64,000 nucleotides of DNA from Methylobacterium planeticum (GCF_008806345.1 NZ_VZZJ01000001.1:310001-374000); one strand, 5' to 3'; counted from the stretch's first letter, positions 50,745-60,100 are shown. Notes: generated from the letters alone by a model not told the origin. Program-made: numbers and translations.

Positions 50745-53597
50745 ATGTCCTCCGGCATCACGCTCTCGGCCGCCACCCGTCAGAACCTGCTCTCGCTGCA
50801 GGACACGGCCTCGCTGCTCTCGACCACGCAGAGCCGCCTCTCCACCGGCAAGAAGGTCAACACGGCCCTCGACAACCCGACGAACTTCTTCACCTCGCAG
50901 TCGCTGACCGCGCGCTCGAGCGACCTCAGCTCGCTCCTCGACGGCATCTCGAACGGCGTCCAGGCGATCCAGGCGGCCAACCAGGGCATCAGCTCGATCC
51001 AGAAGCTGATCGACACCGCGAAATCGACCGCCCAGCAGGCGCTGGCGGACAAGACCGGCGGCACCGGCGCGGTCCTCGGCGGCACCGCCGCCCAGGTCGC
51101 CACCGTGGCGGGAAGCGCCAGCTACGCCAGTCTCAACGGCAGCACGAACGGCACGCAGGACCTCTCGTCGCTGACGAGCCACGATGCCTCGATCGACATC
51201 TCCCTCGACGGCGGCGTCAGCAAGACGACGATCCGGCTCGACGCCACGACCCTGAAGAGCGTGACCTCGGACCTGACCAAGGTGACCTCGGACCAGATCA
51301 TCTCGGCGATCAACGGCCAGATCCAGGCCTCCTCGCTCTCCGGAAAGGTCGTGGCGAGCCAGACCGCCGACGGCAAGATCGCGCTCTCCGGCACGGCGAC
51401 GGGCAGCAGCAGCCAGATCAAGGTCAACGGCTCCGCGAACGCGACCCGCGACATCGGCTTCGGCATTTCGGCGACGCCGCCGACGGCCGTCACCGTCACG
51501 GCGGGCGCGGCACTCGCGGCCAATACCGACTTCTCGAAGAACCAGACGGCGTCCCTGACGGTGTTCGACGGCAACAAGACCGTCAACATCGACCTGTCGG
51601 CGACGACGGCCGTCGACAATTCCGGCAAGACGCTCGCCACCAACCCGCTCGGCGCGACGGCCGAGGACATCCTCGCGGCCGTCAACAAGAAGCTCGCGGA
51701 TGCCGGATCGACGATCACGGCCTCGTTCGTGGACGCCACCAGCAACAAGACCCTCAGGTTCACGTCGCAGGATGTCGGCCCCGATACGCAACTCTCCGTC
51801 ATCGCGGGCGCCCAGACCGCCGGCGGCGCGACGGGCCTCGGCTTCTCCACCTTCACGCCGGCCGCCGGCACCGCGGGCCCGGCCACCACGGGCATCGGGA
51901 CACGGGTCGACGCGACGGCCGGCACGAAATCCTCGATCGCCGGCACCGCGAACCTCGCGGCCAGCTATGACCTGAGCGGCGGACAATCCACGGTCCTGAC
52001 GGTCGGGGACGGCACCAACTCCAAGACCATCACGATCAACGCCGCCAATCTCGGCAAGACGACCGCGACCACCGCCGACATCACCACCTACATCCAGGCA
52101 CAGCTCGACGGCGGCACCGCCGTGGCGGTGGACGTCACGGGCACCGCCGGCAACAAGCTGACGTTCCAGTCGAAGGCCAACAACGTCAACATCACGGTCA
52201 CGGACAGCGCCGACACCCTCGGGCTGCTCGGGACCCGGGCGACCACGACCGGTGCGGCCGCGGTCGCCACGCCGAACGTGGACCTGACCGGCGGCAAGGC
52301 CGTCACCTTCTCGGTGGGCGACGGCACCAACACCAAGAGCTTCACGGTCGATGCCACGAGCCTCGACAAGAACGGCGTCGCGCTGGGCACCGCCGCGAGC
52401 CAGGCCAAGCTGATCGAAGCGATCAACGTGAAGCTGAAGGACACCTCCGGCGGCGCGCAGGCGATCGCCGCGAGCGCATCGATCAACGGCAACGCCATCA
52501 CGTTCAGCTCGGACAATGCCAAGTCCACCTCGGGGCCGACGCCGAGCGTCACCGCCTCGGTGACCAACGACACGGTCGGCGTCGGCTTCGGCACGAAGAC
52601 CACCAACAACGGCGCCCGCGCAGGCGGCGCGGGCGCCGCGGCGGCGGGGGTGAGCGGCTACGGCCGCGATGCGAGCGACGGGTCGTCCTTCGCCAAGATC
52701 ACCAGCACCGTGACGACGCCGGCCTCCTTCGCGGCCAACACCTTCGCCAACGGTTCGTTCAGCCTCACGCTGGGAAGCGGCCAGACGAAGACCATCACCC
52801 TCGACAGCAGCACCCTGACCACCACCGGCGTCGTCACCCAGCAGAACATCGCCGATGCGATCAACAGCCAGATCAGCGCCGACACCGGGCTCTCCGGGAA
52901 GGTCAAGGCCAGCTTCGTCAACAACAACCTGACGATCCAGACCACGGCCTTCGGCTCCGACCAGAAGCTCACCCTCAAGTCGGCCGGCACGACCGATATC
53001 GGCCTCGGGATTGCGTCGAGCGGCACGACGTTCAGCGCCCAGGGGACCGACGTGGGCGGCGGCAAGGGCGCGAGCTCGACCCGCTCCACCCTCGCCGACC
53101 AGTTCAACAAGATCCTGCAGCAGATCACCCAGCAGGCTCAGGACACCGGCTACAACGGCGTCAACCTGCTCTACCGGACCAGCAACAACGCCGCCGACAA
53201 CACCCTGCACATCACCTTCAACGAGAAGGGCACCTCGGCCCTCGACATCGCGGGCGTGCGCTTCGACGCCGTCGGCCTCGGGCTCAACGCCGTCTCGAAC
53301 GGCTTCCAGTCCGACGCCGACGTGAACGCGGCCCTGACCAGCCTCAACGCCGCCACCAGTACCCTGCGCACCCAGTCCTCGACCTTCGGCTCGAACCTCT
53401 CGGTGGTGCAGAACCGGCAGGACTTCACCAAGAAGCTCACCACCATCCTCGACACCGGCGCGGCGAACCTGACCAACGCCGACCTCAACGAGGAGGCGGC
53501 GAACTCGCAGGCGCTCTCGACCCGCAACTCGCTGGCGATCTCGGCCCTCTCCCTCGCCAACCAGTCGCAGCAGGGCATCCTGCAGCTCCTGCGCTGA
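50745..53597 (+). CDS. Very large flagellin with five repeats in the variable region
   Basis: The product has 950 residues, against about 270-500 for common flagellins. N-terminal D0/D1 (residues 1-140; LSTGKKVNTALDNPTNFFTSQSLTARSSDL) and C-terminal D1/D0 (about 790-950; SLANQSQQGILQLLR) are conserved. Between them are five diverged repeats of about 90-110 residues (near 147-241, 262-369, 403-495, 511-614 and 659-753). Each has a strand-rich start (DGTNTKSFTVDA type), a helix (AINxxL) and an end like DIGFGI or TVGVGF. This layout is like the DUF1522-type domain of some rhizobial flagellins. ATG 50745 follows AGAAAGG. Confidence 0.93.
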   Translation: MSSGITLSAATRQNLLSLQDTASLLSTTQSRLSTGKKVNTALDNPTNFFTSQSLTARSSDLSSLLDGISNGVQAIQAANQGISSIQKLIDTAKSTAQQALADKTGGTGAVLGGTAAQVATVAGSASYASLNGSTNGTQDLSSLTSHDASIDISLDGGVSKTTIRLDATTLKSVTSDLTKVTSDQIISAINGQIQASSLSGKVVASQTADGKIALSGTATGSSSQIKVNGSANATRDIGFGISATPPTAVTVTAGAALAANTDFSKNQTASLTVFDGNKTVNIDLSATTAVDNSGKTLATNPLGATAEDILAAVNKKLADAGSTITASFVDATSNKTLRFTSQDVGPDTQLSVIAGAQTAGGATGLGFSTFTPAAGTAGPATTGIGTRVDATAGTKSSIAGTANLAASYDLSGGQSTVLTVGDGTNSKTITINAANLGKTTATTADITTYIQAQLDGGTAVAVDVTGTAGNKLTFQSKANNVNITVTDSADTLGLLGTRATTTGAAAVATPNVDLTGGKAVTFSVGDGTNTKSFTVDATSLDKNGVALGTAASQAKLIEAINVKLKDTSGGAQAIAASASINGNAITFSSDNAKSTSGPTPSVTASVTNDTVGVGFGTKTTNNGARAGGAGAAAAGVSGYGRDASDGSSFAKITSTVTTPASFAANTFANGSFSLTLGSGQTKTITLDSSTLTTTGVVTQQNIADAINSQISADTGLSGKVKASFVNNNLTIQTTAFGSDQKLTLKSAGTTDIGLGIASSGTTFSAQGTDVGGGKGASSTRSTLADQFNKILQQITQQAQDTGYNGVNLLYRTSNNAADNTLHITFNEKGTSALDIAGVRFDAVGLGLNAVSNGFQSDADVNAALTSLNAATSTLRTQSSTFGSNLSVVQNRQDFTKKLTTILDTGAANLTNADLNEEAANSQALSTRNSLAISALSLANQSQQGILQLLR

Positions 53598-53622
53598 GGC
53601 CGGCGCGCCGCGCCCGACACCC

Positions 53623-53652
53623 GGGAGGGACGGCGACCCCGCCGCCCCTCCC
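53623..53652 (+). terminator. Terminator-like hairpin after flagellin gene
   Basis: GGGAGGG (53623-53629) pairs with CCCTCCC (53646-53652), then one mismatch, then CGGC/GCCG inside a 6-nt loop. It is 25 nt after the flagellin stop. No T-run. Confidence 0.6.
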
Positions 53653-53729
53653 GACACCGCCCGGGATCCGGACGAGCGTCCAGTCCGCGCCGGGCCCGGG
53701 TCCCCGCGCCGCCGCGAGAGGAAGCCCCC

Positions 53730-54758
53730 GTGAACAGCCTCGCCGAGTTGATGGAGGGCGTCGAGCACGTCGTCGCGGTCGCCGACACGGACCGGCACCG
53801 GGCGGTCCTGCGCCAGGTGACGGACCTCCTCGTCGACGTGGCGCCGCGCCTCTCCGCCGGCCAGGTCCTCGCCTTCGACAGCGTGATCAGCCGCCTCGTC
53901 GAGCGCGCCGGCCCCGGCGACCGCCAGGACGTCGCCGAGCGCGTCAGCGCGCTCCCGAAGCCCCCCGTCAAGGTCGTGCGCCAGCTCGCCCTCGACCCGG
54001 CCGCGAGCGTCGCCGCGCCGGTGCTGCGGGGCTGCGCGGCGATCCCCGACGACGCCCTCGTGCACCTCGCCCAGGCCCGCGGGCAGGGCCACCTCGCGGC
54101 GATCGCCCTGCGGCAGACCCTGAGCGAGCGCCTCGCCGAGACCATCGCCGAGCAGGGCGACGAGGGCGTGCTGCGGACCCTCCTCGGCAACAAGGGCGCG
54201 CGCCTCTCCGACCGCGCCCTCGCGCTCCTCAGCGAGCGGGTCCGGGACCCGGCCGTCCTCGAAGCGGGCCTGGCCGGGCGCGGCGACGTCCCGCCCGACC
54301 GCCGCGAGGGCCTCCTCAGCCGGCGCCGCTCGAAGGACGCGCGGGCGGCGAGCCAGCGGGCGCGGCCGGTGGTCGACCTCGACCGGGGCCCGCGGGCCCG
54401 GGCGCATGCGAGCGATTCCGTCACCCTGCGGGTGCGGATCGGCCTCGAGGAGGCGGACATCCTGCACTGGCTGAAGAGCGGCCGGATCCTCGAGGCGCTG
54501 TTCGCCCTCGCGCATCTCGCGGAGGTGGAGAACGAGCTCGCGCTGTCCGCGCACGAGGCCGCCGACGCGCGCCCGATGATGCTGCTCGTGCGCGCCGCCG
54601 GCCTCCGGCCCGCGACGCTGACGGCCTTCCTGCGCGCCCGCCGGACGCCCGGCACCGCGGCGGACCTCCTCGGTCTGATCCGGAGCTTCAACCGCCTCTC
54701 GGCGGCCGAGGCCCGCAGCGGGTTGCGCCCGGGAGCCCGGACCGCCGCCGCGCCGTGA
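53730..54758 (+). CDS. DUF2336 domain protein
   Basis: This 342-residue, predicted soluble, all-helical protein has HEAT-like repeats. DUF2336 character is seen in ALDPAASVAAPVLRGCAAIPDDALVHLAQ, which has the usual VAAPVL phrase, and in a second helical part with LRVRIGLEEADILHW. Such proteins are common in alphaproteobacteria and have no established function. It follows the flagellin gene by 132 nt on the same strand, which hints at a motility or regulatory role but proves nothing. Its stop is 1 nt from the stop of the convergent deacetylase gene. Confidence 0.8.
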   Translation: MNSLAELMEGVEHVVAVADTDRHRAVLRQVTDLLVDVAPRLSAGQVLAFDSVISRLVERAGPGDRQDVAERVSALPKPPVKVVRQLALDPAASVAAPVLRGCAAIPDDALVHLAQARGQGHLAAIALRQTLSERLAETIAEQGDEGVLRTLLGNKGARLSDRALALLSERVRDPAVLEAGLAGRGDVPPDRREGLLSRRRSKDARAASQRARPVVDLDRGPRARAHASDSVTLRVRIGLEEADILHWLKSGRILEALFALAHLAEVENELALSAHEAADARPMMLLVRAAGLRPATLTAFLRARRTPGTAADLLGLIRSFNRLSAAEARSGLRPGARTAAAP

Positions 54759-54759
54759 C

Positions 54760-55689
54760 TCAGCGCCCCATCAGGGCGTCGACATGCGCGGCGACCGAGC
54801 GGGACAGCCCTTCCAGGCTGTAGCCCCCCTCCAGCACCGAGACGATGCGCCCGCCCGCGTGGCGCCCGGCGAGGTCCATCAGCTTGCGGGTGGCCCAGCC
54901 GAAATCCGCCTCGTCGAGGCGCAGGTTCGCCAGCGGGTCGAGGCGGTGCGCGTCGAAGCCCGCCGACACCACGATCACGTCCGGCCGGAAGGCCTCGAGG
55001 CGGCCCAGGATGCCGACCTCGAAGGCCTCGCGGAAGACCGCCCCGTCGTCGTTCGGGCGCAGCGGCACGTTGACGATGGTGTCCCGGCTGCCCCGCTCCG
55101 AGGCCGCGCCGCTGCCCGGAAACAGAGGCATCTGGTGCGTCGAGGCATACATCACGCTGCCGTCGTCCCAGAAGATGTCCTGGCTGCCGTTACCGTGGTG
55201 CACGTCCCAGTCGACGAGGGCGACCCGCTCGGCGCCGTGGGCGCGCTGGGCGTGCCGGGCCGCGATCGCCGCGTGGTTGAACAGGCAGAACCCCATGGCG
55301 CGGGCCCGCTCGGCGTGGTGGCCGGGCGGGCGCATCGCCACGAAGGCGTTGGCGCATTCGCCCCGCATCACCGCGTCGACCGCGTGCACCGCCCCGCCGA
55401 CCGCGCGCAGGGCCGACGCGAGGGTGCCGGGCGACATCAGGGTGTCCCCGTCGATCTCGACGAAGCCCGCCTCGGGGGAGGCCTCGACCAGGGCCTCCAC
55501 GTAGGCCTCCGGGTGGACGAGGGTCGCGACCCCGGCCTCCGCGATCGGCGCGGCGCCCCGCACGAGGCAGGCGAAGCGCTCGTTCTCGAGCACGCGCTCG
55601 ATCGCCCGGATCCGGTCCGGCCGCTCCGGGTGCCCGGGCGGGACCTCGTGGTCGAGGGCCGCCGGATGGCTCAGGTACAGGGTACTCAC
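54760..55689 (-). CDS. Histone deacetylase-family amidohydrolase
   Basis: This 309-residue class II HDAC-like enzyme belongs to the acetoin-utilisation/acetylpolyamine family. Motifs are HPERPDRIRAIERVL near residue 20, RPPGHHAERARAMGFCLFNH with the catalytic HH near residue 122, the zinc ligands in DWDVHHGNGSQDIFW, and a second Asp in SAGFDAHRLDPL. The zinc site is complete, so an active amidohydrolase is expected. It may act on acetylpolyamines, acetyl-lysine or a similar amide. The presence of hss, a polyamine gene, in the same window is noted but not evidence. ATG 55689. Confidence 0.92.
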   Translation of the reverse strand: MSTLYLSHPAALDHEVPPGHPERPDRIRAIERVLENERFACLVRGAAPIAEAGVATLVHPEAYVEALVEASPEAGFVEIDGDTLMSPGTLASALRAVGGAVHAVDAVMRGECANAFVAMRPPGHHAERARAMGFCLFNHAAIAARHAQRAHGAERVALVDWDVHHGNGSQDIFWDDGSVMYASTHQMPLFPGSGAASERGSRDTIVNVPLRPNDDGAVFREAFEVGILGRLEAFRPDVIVVSAGFDAHRLDPLANLRLDEADFGWATRKLMDLAGRHAGGRIVSVLEGGYSLEGLSRSVAAHVDALMGR

Positions 55690-55866
55690 GATCGGCCTCC
55701 CGGCGGCGGCCCCTCGGCCGGACCGCTCTGTCGCGTCCGCGCCACAAGCGCGGCAAATGTGCCATGGCTCGGGCCGTTCCCGCTACGGATGAGTGCGCCC
55801 CGCCCTTAAGCTGCGCAAGGCCCCTCCACCAGGAACGCGCGATCGGGGCCGGATCGGCGGACCCGC

Positions 55867-56466
55867 ATGATTGCCCAGACCCGTATGCGCGCCGGCCTCG
55901 GCGGCAGCCTCCTCGCCCTCGCCCTCGCGGGCTGCAGCTTCTCGGCTGTGCCCGATCCCAGCTTGTCGGCCCGCGACGCGGCCTTCATGGCCCTGGTGCC
56001 GGAGGCCGAGTTCGACCCGCACTTCGCCCGCTACCGGGTCGACGACCCGACGCAGGAGCCGCCCGGGACCGTGGTGGTCGACACCAAGGCGCGCCAGCTC
56101 TACCTCGTCGAGCCCGGGGGCAAGGCCCTCCGCTACGGCGTCACGGTCGGGGACGAGGCCTATGGCTGGACCGGCACCGCCACGGTCACGCGCAAGGCCG
56201 AGTGGCCGGCCTGGAACCCGCCGGCCGAGATGGTCCGGCGCTGGCCCCACGTCCACCCCATGGCCGGGGGGGCCGCCAACCCCCTCGGCGCCCGCGCCCT
56301 CTACCTCTCGGATCACGGGCGCGACACGCTCTACCGCATCCACGGCACCAACGAGCCGGAGAAGATCGGCCAGGCGGTGTCGTCGGGCTGCATCCGCCTG
56401 CGCAACATCGACGTGGTGGACCTGTTCAACCGGGTGCCCGTGGGCGCCCGCGTGGTGGTGCGCTGA
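55867..56466 (+). CDS. L,D-transpeptidase (YkuD), lipoprotein-type
   Basis: This 199-residue protein has a lipoprotein signal (SLLALALAGCSFS, lipobox LAGC). The YkuD domain begins at GTVVVDTKARQLYLVE. The active-site block is HGTNEPEKIGQAVSSGCIRLRNIDVVDLF, with the His, the catalytic Cys and the Arg in place. Such enzymes make 3-3 crosslinks in peptidoglycan or attach proteins to it. It starts at ATG 55867 and is divergent from the deacetylase. A run of 12-bp repeats follows its stop. Confidence 0.94.
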   Translation: MIAQTRMRAGLGGSLLALALAGCSFSAVPDPSLSARDAAFMALVPEAEFDPHFARYRVDDPTQEPPGTVVVDTKARQLYLVEPGGKALRYGVTVGDEAYGWTGTATVTRKAEWPAWNPPAEMVRRWPHVHPMAGGAANPLGARALYLSDHGRDTLYRIHGTNEPEKIGQAVSSGCIRLRNIDVVDLFNRVPVGARVVVR

Positions 56467-56480
56467 AGGGCACGGCCCGC

Positions 56481-56552
56481 CTCGGCAAAGGACCCGGCAA
56501 GAGCTTCGGCAAGGGACTCCGCAAGTGCCTCGGCGAGTGCCTCGGCAAGAAT
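56481..56552. repeat. 12-bp degenerate tandem repeats after the L,D-transpeptidase gene
   Basis: Six units close to CTCGGCAAGGGC begin at 56481, 56493, 56505, 56517, 56529 and 56541, with a partial at 56553. In another plus-strand frame they read as a repeated Leu-Gly-Lys tetrapeptide. This may be leftover coding sequence or a simple repeat expansion. Confidence 0.7.
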
Positions 56553-56572
56553 CTCGAAACGCTCATTCGTGA

Positions 56573-56600
56573 TCAGGCTTTAACCTGAACGCCAGTTCAG
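56573..56600. promoter_or_regulatory. Two overlapping, mutually exclusive inverted repeats
   Basis: TCAGG (56573-56577) pairs with CCTGA (56584-56588), and CTGAAC (56585-56590) pairs with GTTCAG (56595-56600) around GCCA. Both use CTGA at 56585-56588, so only one can form at a time. The second is operator-like (CTGAACGCCAGTTCAG). Two TTAACC half-sites (56580 and 56610) flank this, 30 bp apart. Confidence 0.4.
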
Positions 56601-56697
56601 ATTTGGCCGTTAACCGCACAGTCGATGCCGACCCGCATAGTCCAATACACACACGGACAAAGACCGGCCCAAACAAAAGCCGCGGGAGCATCAAGAC

Positions 56698-57135
56698 ATG
56701 ATCAACGTTTCGCTTCAGAACTTCTGTAACCGTACCGTCGCCGCCGGCCGCCTCACGGCCGCAGACGTCCGCATCCTCAGCCGGGAGCTTCTGCCCGAGG
56801 GCATCACCGGCCGCGACGAGGCCGACATGCTGATCGCCCTCGAGCGGGTCGTCACCCACGCGGGCACCGCCTTCGCGGACATGCTGGTGGCGGCGATCGT
56901 CGATTTCTCGGTCTGGGGCGAGCGCCCGACCGGCTACGTCGACCGCGACACCGCCCGCTGGCTCGCCGCCTCGATCGGAAACGGCAACGGCCCGACCGCG
57001 ACCGGCGCCCGCATCGCCTTCGAGGTGGTGCGCGAGGCCCAGTCGAGCGACGAGGCCCTGGTGGCCTTCGCCCTCGCGGCCAACCGCCGCGCGGAGGCCG
57101 GGGAGGACATCGTGGCGCTCCGGAACGCCGCCTGA
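56698..57135 (+). CDS. Hypothetical protein
   Basis: This 145-residue soluble protein, rich in Ala and helices, starts at ATG 56698 (MINVSLQNFCNRTVAAGRL). It contains TAADVRILSRELLPEGITGRDEADMLIALERVV, which looks like a helical ligand-binding start, and DTARWLAASIGNGNGPTATGARIAFEVV. It has no signal peptide. Its upstream region is the operator-like area 56573-56615. No family recognised. A TerB-like tellurite-resistance or stress-type helical protein is possible, but I see no decisive motif. Confidence 0.6.
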   Translation: MINVSLQNFCNRTVAAGRLTAADVRILSRELLPEGITGRDEADMLIALERVVTHAGTAFADMLVAAIVDFSVWGERPTGYVDRDTARWLAASIGNGNGPTATGARIAFEVVREAQSSDEALVAFALAANRRAEAGEDIVALRNAA

Positions 57136-57229
57136 GCGGATCCGTGGCGTCGGAGCCTGATACGGACGATTCGAGGCGGCTCGCACGCGCTCACGGCGAT
57201 CCGCTGATCATTTCCTGTCCTGCCGGAGC

Positions 57230-58579
57230 ATGTCGGCAACCCGGGATCTTAACGGCCGCAACGCCGGCCCCGTGCCATCCTGCGGCATGTCGATTTTCCC
57301 TCGCATCAACGCCGGATTGACGCACGGCGACACGGCACCGGAGCCGAACCCGCGCCGGGTCGCCGTCCGGGAATGGCTCGACATCGTGGCCATGCGGGGT
57401 GCCGACCCCGCGCTCAACGGACGGACCTTCTCGCCCCTGCGCTGGCCCATCCTGTGCTGGCTGACGGATTGCGGGCAGCCGGTCTCCGACAGGGTCCGGG
57501 CCATGCTCCGGGCACACCTCTTCGCCCTCGTGCCGATGTGGCTCGTCGGCATCGCGAATTCCGTGATGATGAACGCGATCGCGGCTATCCGTCATCCGGA
57601 TGCGCTGCATGTCGGCTTCTTCCTGGCCGACCTGACCCTCGGGTTGTGCCGGATCACGCTGCTGATCCTCTGCTACCGGCGCTCGGCGCGGAACCTGCCG
57701 ACGCCGACCGACCTCTTCATGCTGGGGGACCACCTCTCGCTCTGGTTCGTCGGCGCGGCCGCGCTGATCGCGTTCCAGACCGACGACGAATCCCTGCTGG
57801 TCCTGATCGTGGCCTCGACGGTGGCGATCAGCGGAGGCCTGGTGGTGCGCAGCTACGTCGCGCCGCGCGGCGCCGTGCTGCAGCTGTTCGGTTGCATCAC
57901 CCCCATCGCGGTCGGCGGCATCCTGTCCGAGAACACGATCCTGCTGGTCTTCAGCGCACAGATCCCGTTCTACCTGTTCGTCGTCGGCAACGCGGCCTTC
58001 CGCATCAACGCGATGCTCGTCGCCACCATGCTGGCCGAGGAGGAGAGCCTCGAGCGCTCCCTGCGCGACAGCCTGACGGGCCTTGCGAACCGCCCCGCGG
58101 TCGAGCGCACGCTCGGGACCCTCTGCGCCGACCCCGCGGCACCCGACTTCGCCGTCCTCTACATCGACCTCGACGGCTTCAAGGCGGTCAACGACACCCA
58201 CGGGCACGGCGCGGGGGACCAGCTGCTGATCGCGGTCGCCGGGCGCCTGCGCGGCGCGGCGCGGCCCACCGACGTCGTCGCGCGCCTCGGGGGCGACGAG
58301 TTCGTCGTCCTGGCGCGCGACCTCGACCGGGAGGGCTCCGTGCGCCTGGCGCGCCGGATCGTCCAGGCCCTCGGGCGCGACGTCCTCCTGGCGGACCTCC
58401 CGCCGATCCGGATCGGCGGGAGCGTCGGCATCGCCTGCGCGGGTTCGGAGCCGCGCGACGCGGTCGCGCTCCTCGGGCAGGCGGACGGGGCGCTCTACCG
58501 GGCCAAGGCCCTCGGCAAGAACCGCTGCATCCGGCACGGCGATCCGGTCGTCGAGCACGAGCATTGTAGCGCCGCATGA
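57230..58579 (+). CDS. Membrane diguanylate cyclase (GGDEF) with I-site
   Basis: This 449-residue protein makes c-di-GMP. The N-terminal half has about six hydrophobic segments (for example LFALVPMWLVGIANSVMM, LVLIVASTVAISGGLVV and AQIPFYLFVVGNAAF). The GGDEF domain starts at DSLTGLANRPAVERTL near residue 282. The active site is RLGGDEFVVL near residue 352, preceded by RPTD, an intact RxxD inhibitory site. The signal for the membrane part is unknown. The start could also be the Met at 57287 (MSIFPRI). A second diguanylate cyclase gene follows 175 nt later in the same direction. Confidence 0.92.
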   Translation: MSATRDLNGRNAGPVPSCGMSIFPRINAGLTHGDTAPEPNPRRVAVREWLDIVAMRGADPALNGRTFSPLRWPILCWLTDCGQPVSDRVRAMLRAHLFALVPMWLVGIANSVMMNAIAAIRHPDALHVGFFLADLTLGLCRITLLILCYRRSARNLPTPTDLFMLGDHLSLWFVGAAALIAFQTDDESLLVLIVASTVAISGGLVVRSYVAPRGAVLQLFGCITPIAVGGILSENTILLVFSAQIPFYLFVVGNAAFRINAMLVATMLAEEESLERSLRDSLTGLANRPAVERTLGTLCADPAAPDFAVLYIDLDGFKAVNDTHGHGAGDQLLIAVAGRLRGAARPTDVVARLGGDEFVVLARDLDREGSVRLARRIVQALGRDVLLADLPPIRIGGSVGIACAGSEPRDAVALLGQADGALYRAKALGKNRCIRHGDPVVEHEHCSAA

Positions 58580-58753
58580 ACCGAGAATGTTCCGCACAAC
58601 CCGCGACGCGCAGTTTCAGGCCGGGGATCCGTTGAATTCGAAGCAGAAAGTGACCTTCTACGCTTCGATTTGCCGGAGAAACCTCGCCGAAGGCCAAGGA
58701 AATACTGAGACCCCGCGGCTAGTCTGCACCGATCACAGCGAGCCTGGGACGCG

Positions 58754-60100
58754 ATGCGCAGGGATCCATTGGCCGGGTCGGGCCGGGAGGGGTCGGGACA
58801 CCGGGCGAAGTCGACGCGGCTGAGCCTCGTCGACGGCCTCGGCCGCGACGAGCGGCGTGCGCTCCTCGCCGAGATCGACGCGGTCCTCGCCTGCCGGATC
58901 CGCGACATCAAGCTGACGGCGCGCCTGCGCGAGATCTACCGCGCGGCGAGCTGGCGCCAGCGCAGCGGCACGGTTCGGTACTGGCTGATCTGGGTCACGC
59001 TCTTCGACGCGGCCACCTGCGTCCTCGACTACATCCAGGAACCCCGGATCCTGTGGCTCTCGATCGCGCTGCGGGCGGTGCTGGTTCCGTCCGTCTACGG
59101 CGTGCTCGTCTGGGTGTGGATGCGCCCGCGCAGCGGATTCACGGAGGGCCTGACCCTGCCGGTCACGATCGCCGTGATGATGCTGGTGGGCCAGTTCCTC
59201 GGCGCCGCCGGCGGCGGCGCGATGCACGAGCGCTACCTCTCGGGCGCCCTGTTCGCAACGGCCACCGCCATCCTGGTCTTCCCGATGAATCTCCGCTGGT
59301 GCGTCGCCGGGACCGTTCTGGATCTCGGCCTCTACTTCCTGTTCAACTTCACCAACCCGGCGATCGAGCTCAAGCTGCCGCTCGTCCTGACGACGTTCTT
59401 CGCCTTCGTCATCGGCTGCCTCGTGCCGGCCCGGCAGACCCTGAACCTCCTCCTGGAGCACGCCTTCGTCCTGAGCCTGCGCAACCGGCTGCAGGCGGAG
59501 GAACTCGCGGAGGCCAACGCCCAGCTGGCGGTCCTGGCCGACACGGACGGGCTGACCGGCCTCGTCAACCGCCGGGCGATCAGCGCCCGCCTGACCGCGG
59601 ACTGGACCGCGCAGGCGGCGGCGCGCGGCGCGGTCGGCGTCATCCTGATCGACGTCGACCACTTCAAGCGCTTCAACGACAGCGTCGGCCACGCGGGCGG
59701 CGATGCCTGCCTGTGCGCCGTCGCGGCGGCGATCCGGTCCGCGATGCCGGCGCATGCGGTGGCCGGGCGCTACGGGGGCGAGGAGTTCATCGCCATCGTG
59801 CCGGACGCCGAGCCGCGCGACCTCCTGACCCTCGCGGAGCGCGTGCGCGCCGCCGTCGCCGACCTGCGGCTGCGCCATCCCGGCCTCGGGGAGGGGCGCC
59901 ATGTCAGCGTCAGCATCGGGGTCGCGATCGCGCCGGCGGAGGGCCCGAGCACCTGCACGGACGCCCTCGTGCAGATCGCCGATTCGGCGCTCTACGATGC
60001 GAAGGCCGCGGGGCGAAACCGCGTCGTCGCGGCCTGGTCCGCGCGGGGCGGCGAGCCGGCCCCGGCGGAGGCCGGCCCGGCGCAGGTCGCCGCTGCCTGA
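58754..60100 (+). CDS. Membrane diguanylate cyclase (GGEEF) without I-site
   Basis: This 448-residue protein has an N-terminal cytosolic ~75 residues, about five TM helices (YWLIWVTLFDAATCVLDYI, LPVTIAVMMLVGQFLGAA, LPLVLTTFFAFVIGCLV), then a coiled linker (RNRLQAEELAEANAQLAVLAD). The GGDEF domain begins DTDGLTGLVNRRAI. The active site is RYGGEEFIAIV near residue 342. The preceding residues are MPAHAV, so the RxxD product-inhibition site is absent. Its membrane part differs from that of the neighbour, so the two are probably not a recent duplication. Confidence 0.92.
   Translation: MRRDPLAGSGREGSGHRAKSTRLSLVDGLGRDERRALLAEIDAVLACRIRDIKLTARLREIYRAASWRQRSGTVRYWLIWVTLFDAATCVLDYIQEPRILWLSIALRAVLVPSVYGVLVWVWMRPRSGFTEGLTLPVTIAVMMLVGQFLGAAGGGAMHERYLSGALFATATAILVFPMNLRWCVAGTVLDLGLYFLFNFTNPAIELKLPLVLTTFFAFVIGCLVPARQTLNLLLEHAFVLSLRNRLQAEELAEANAQLAVLADTDGLTGLVNRRAISARLTADWTAQAAARGAVGVILIDVDHFKRFNDSVGHAGGDACLCAVAAAIRSAMPAHAVAGRYGGEEFIAIVPDAEPRDLLTLAERVRAAVADLRLRHPGLGEGRHVSVSIGVAIAPAEGPSTCTDALVQIADSALYDAKAAGRNRVVAAWSARGGEPAPAEAGPAQVAAA

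Noticed and set aside
50736..54554. 1272-codon minus-strand frame opposite the flagellin and DUF2336 genes
   Set aside because: Antisense artefact of strong codon bias; low-complexity Arg/Gly/Val/Asp sequence with no domain, overlapping two well-supported genes.
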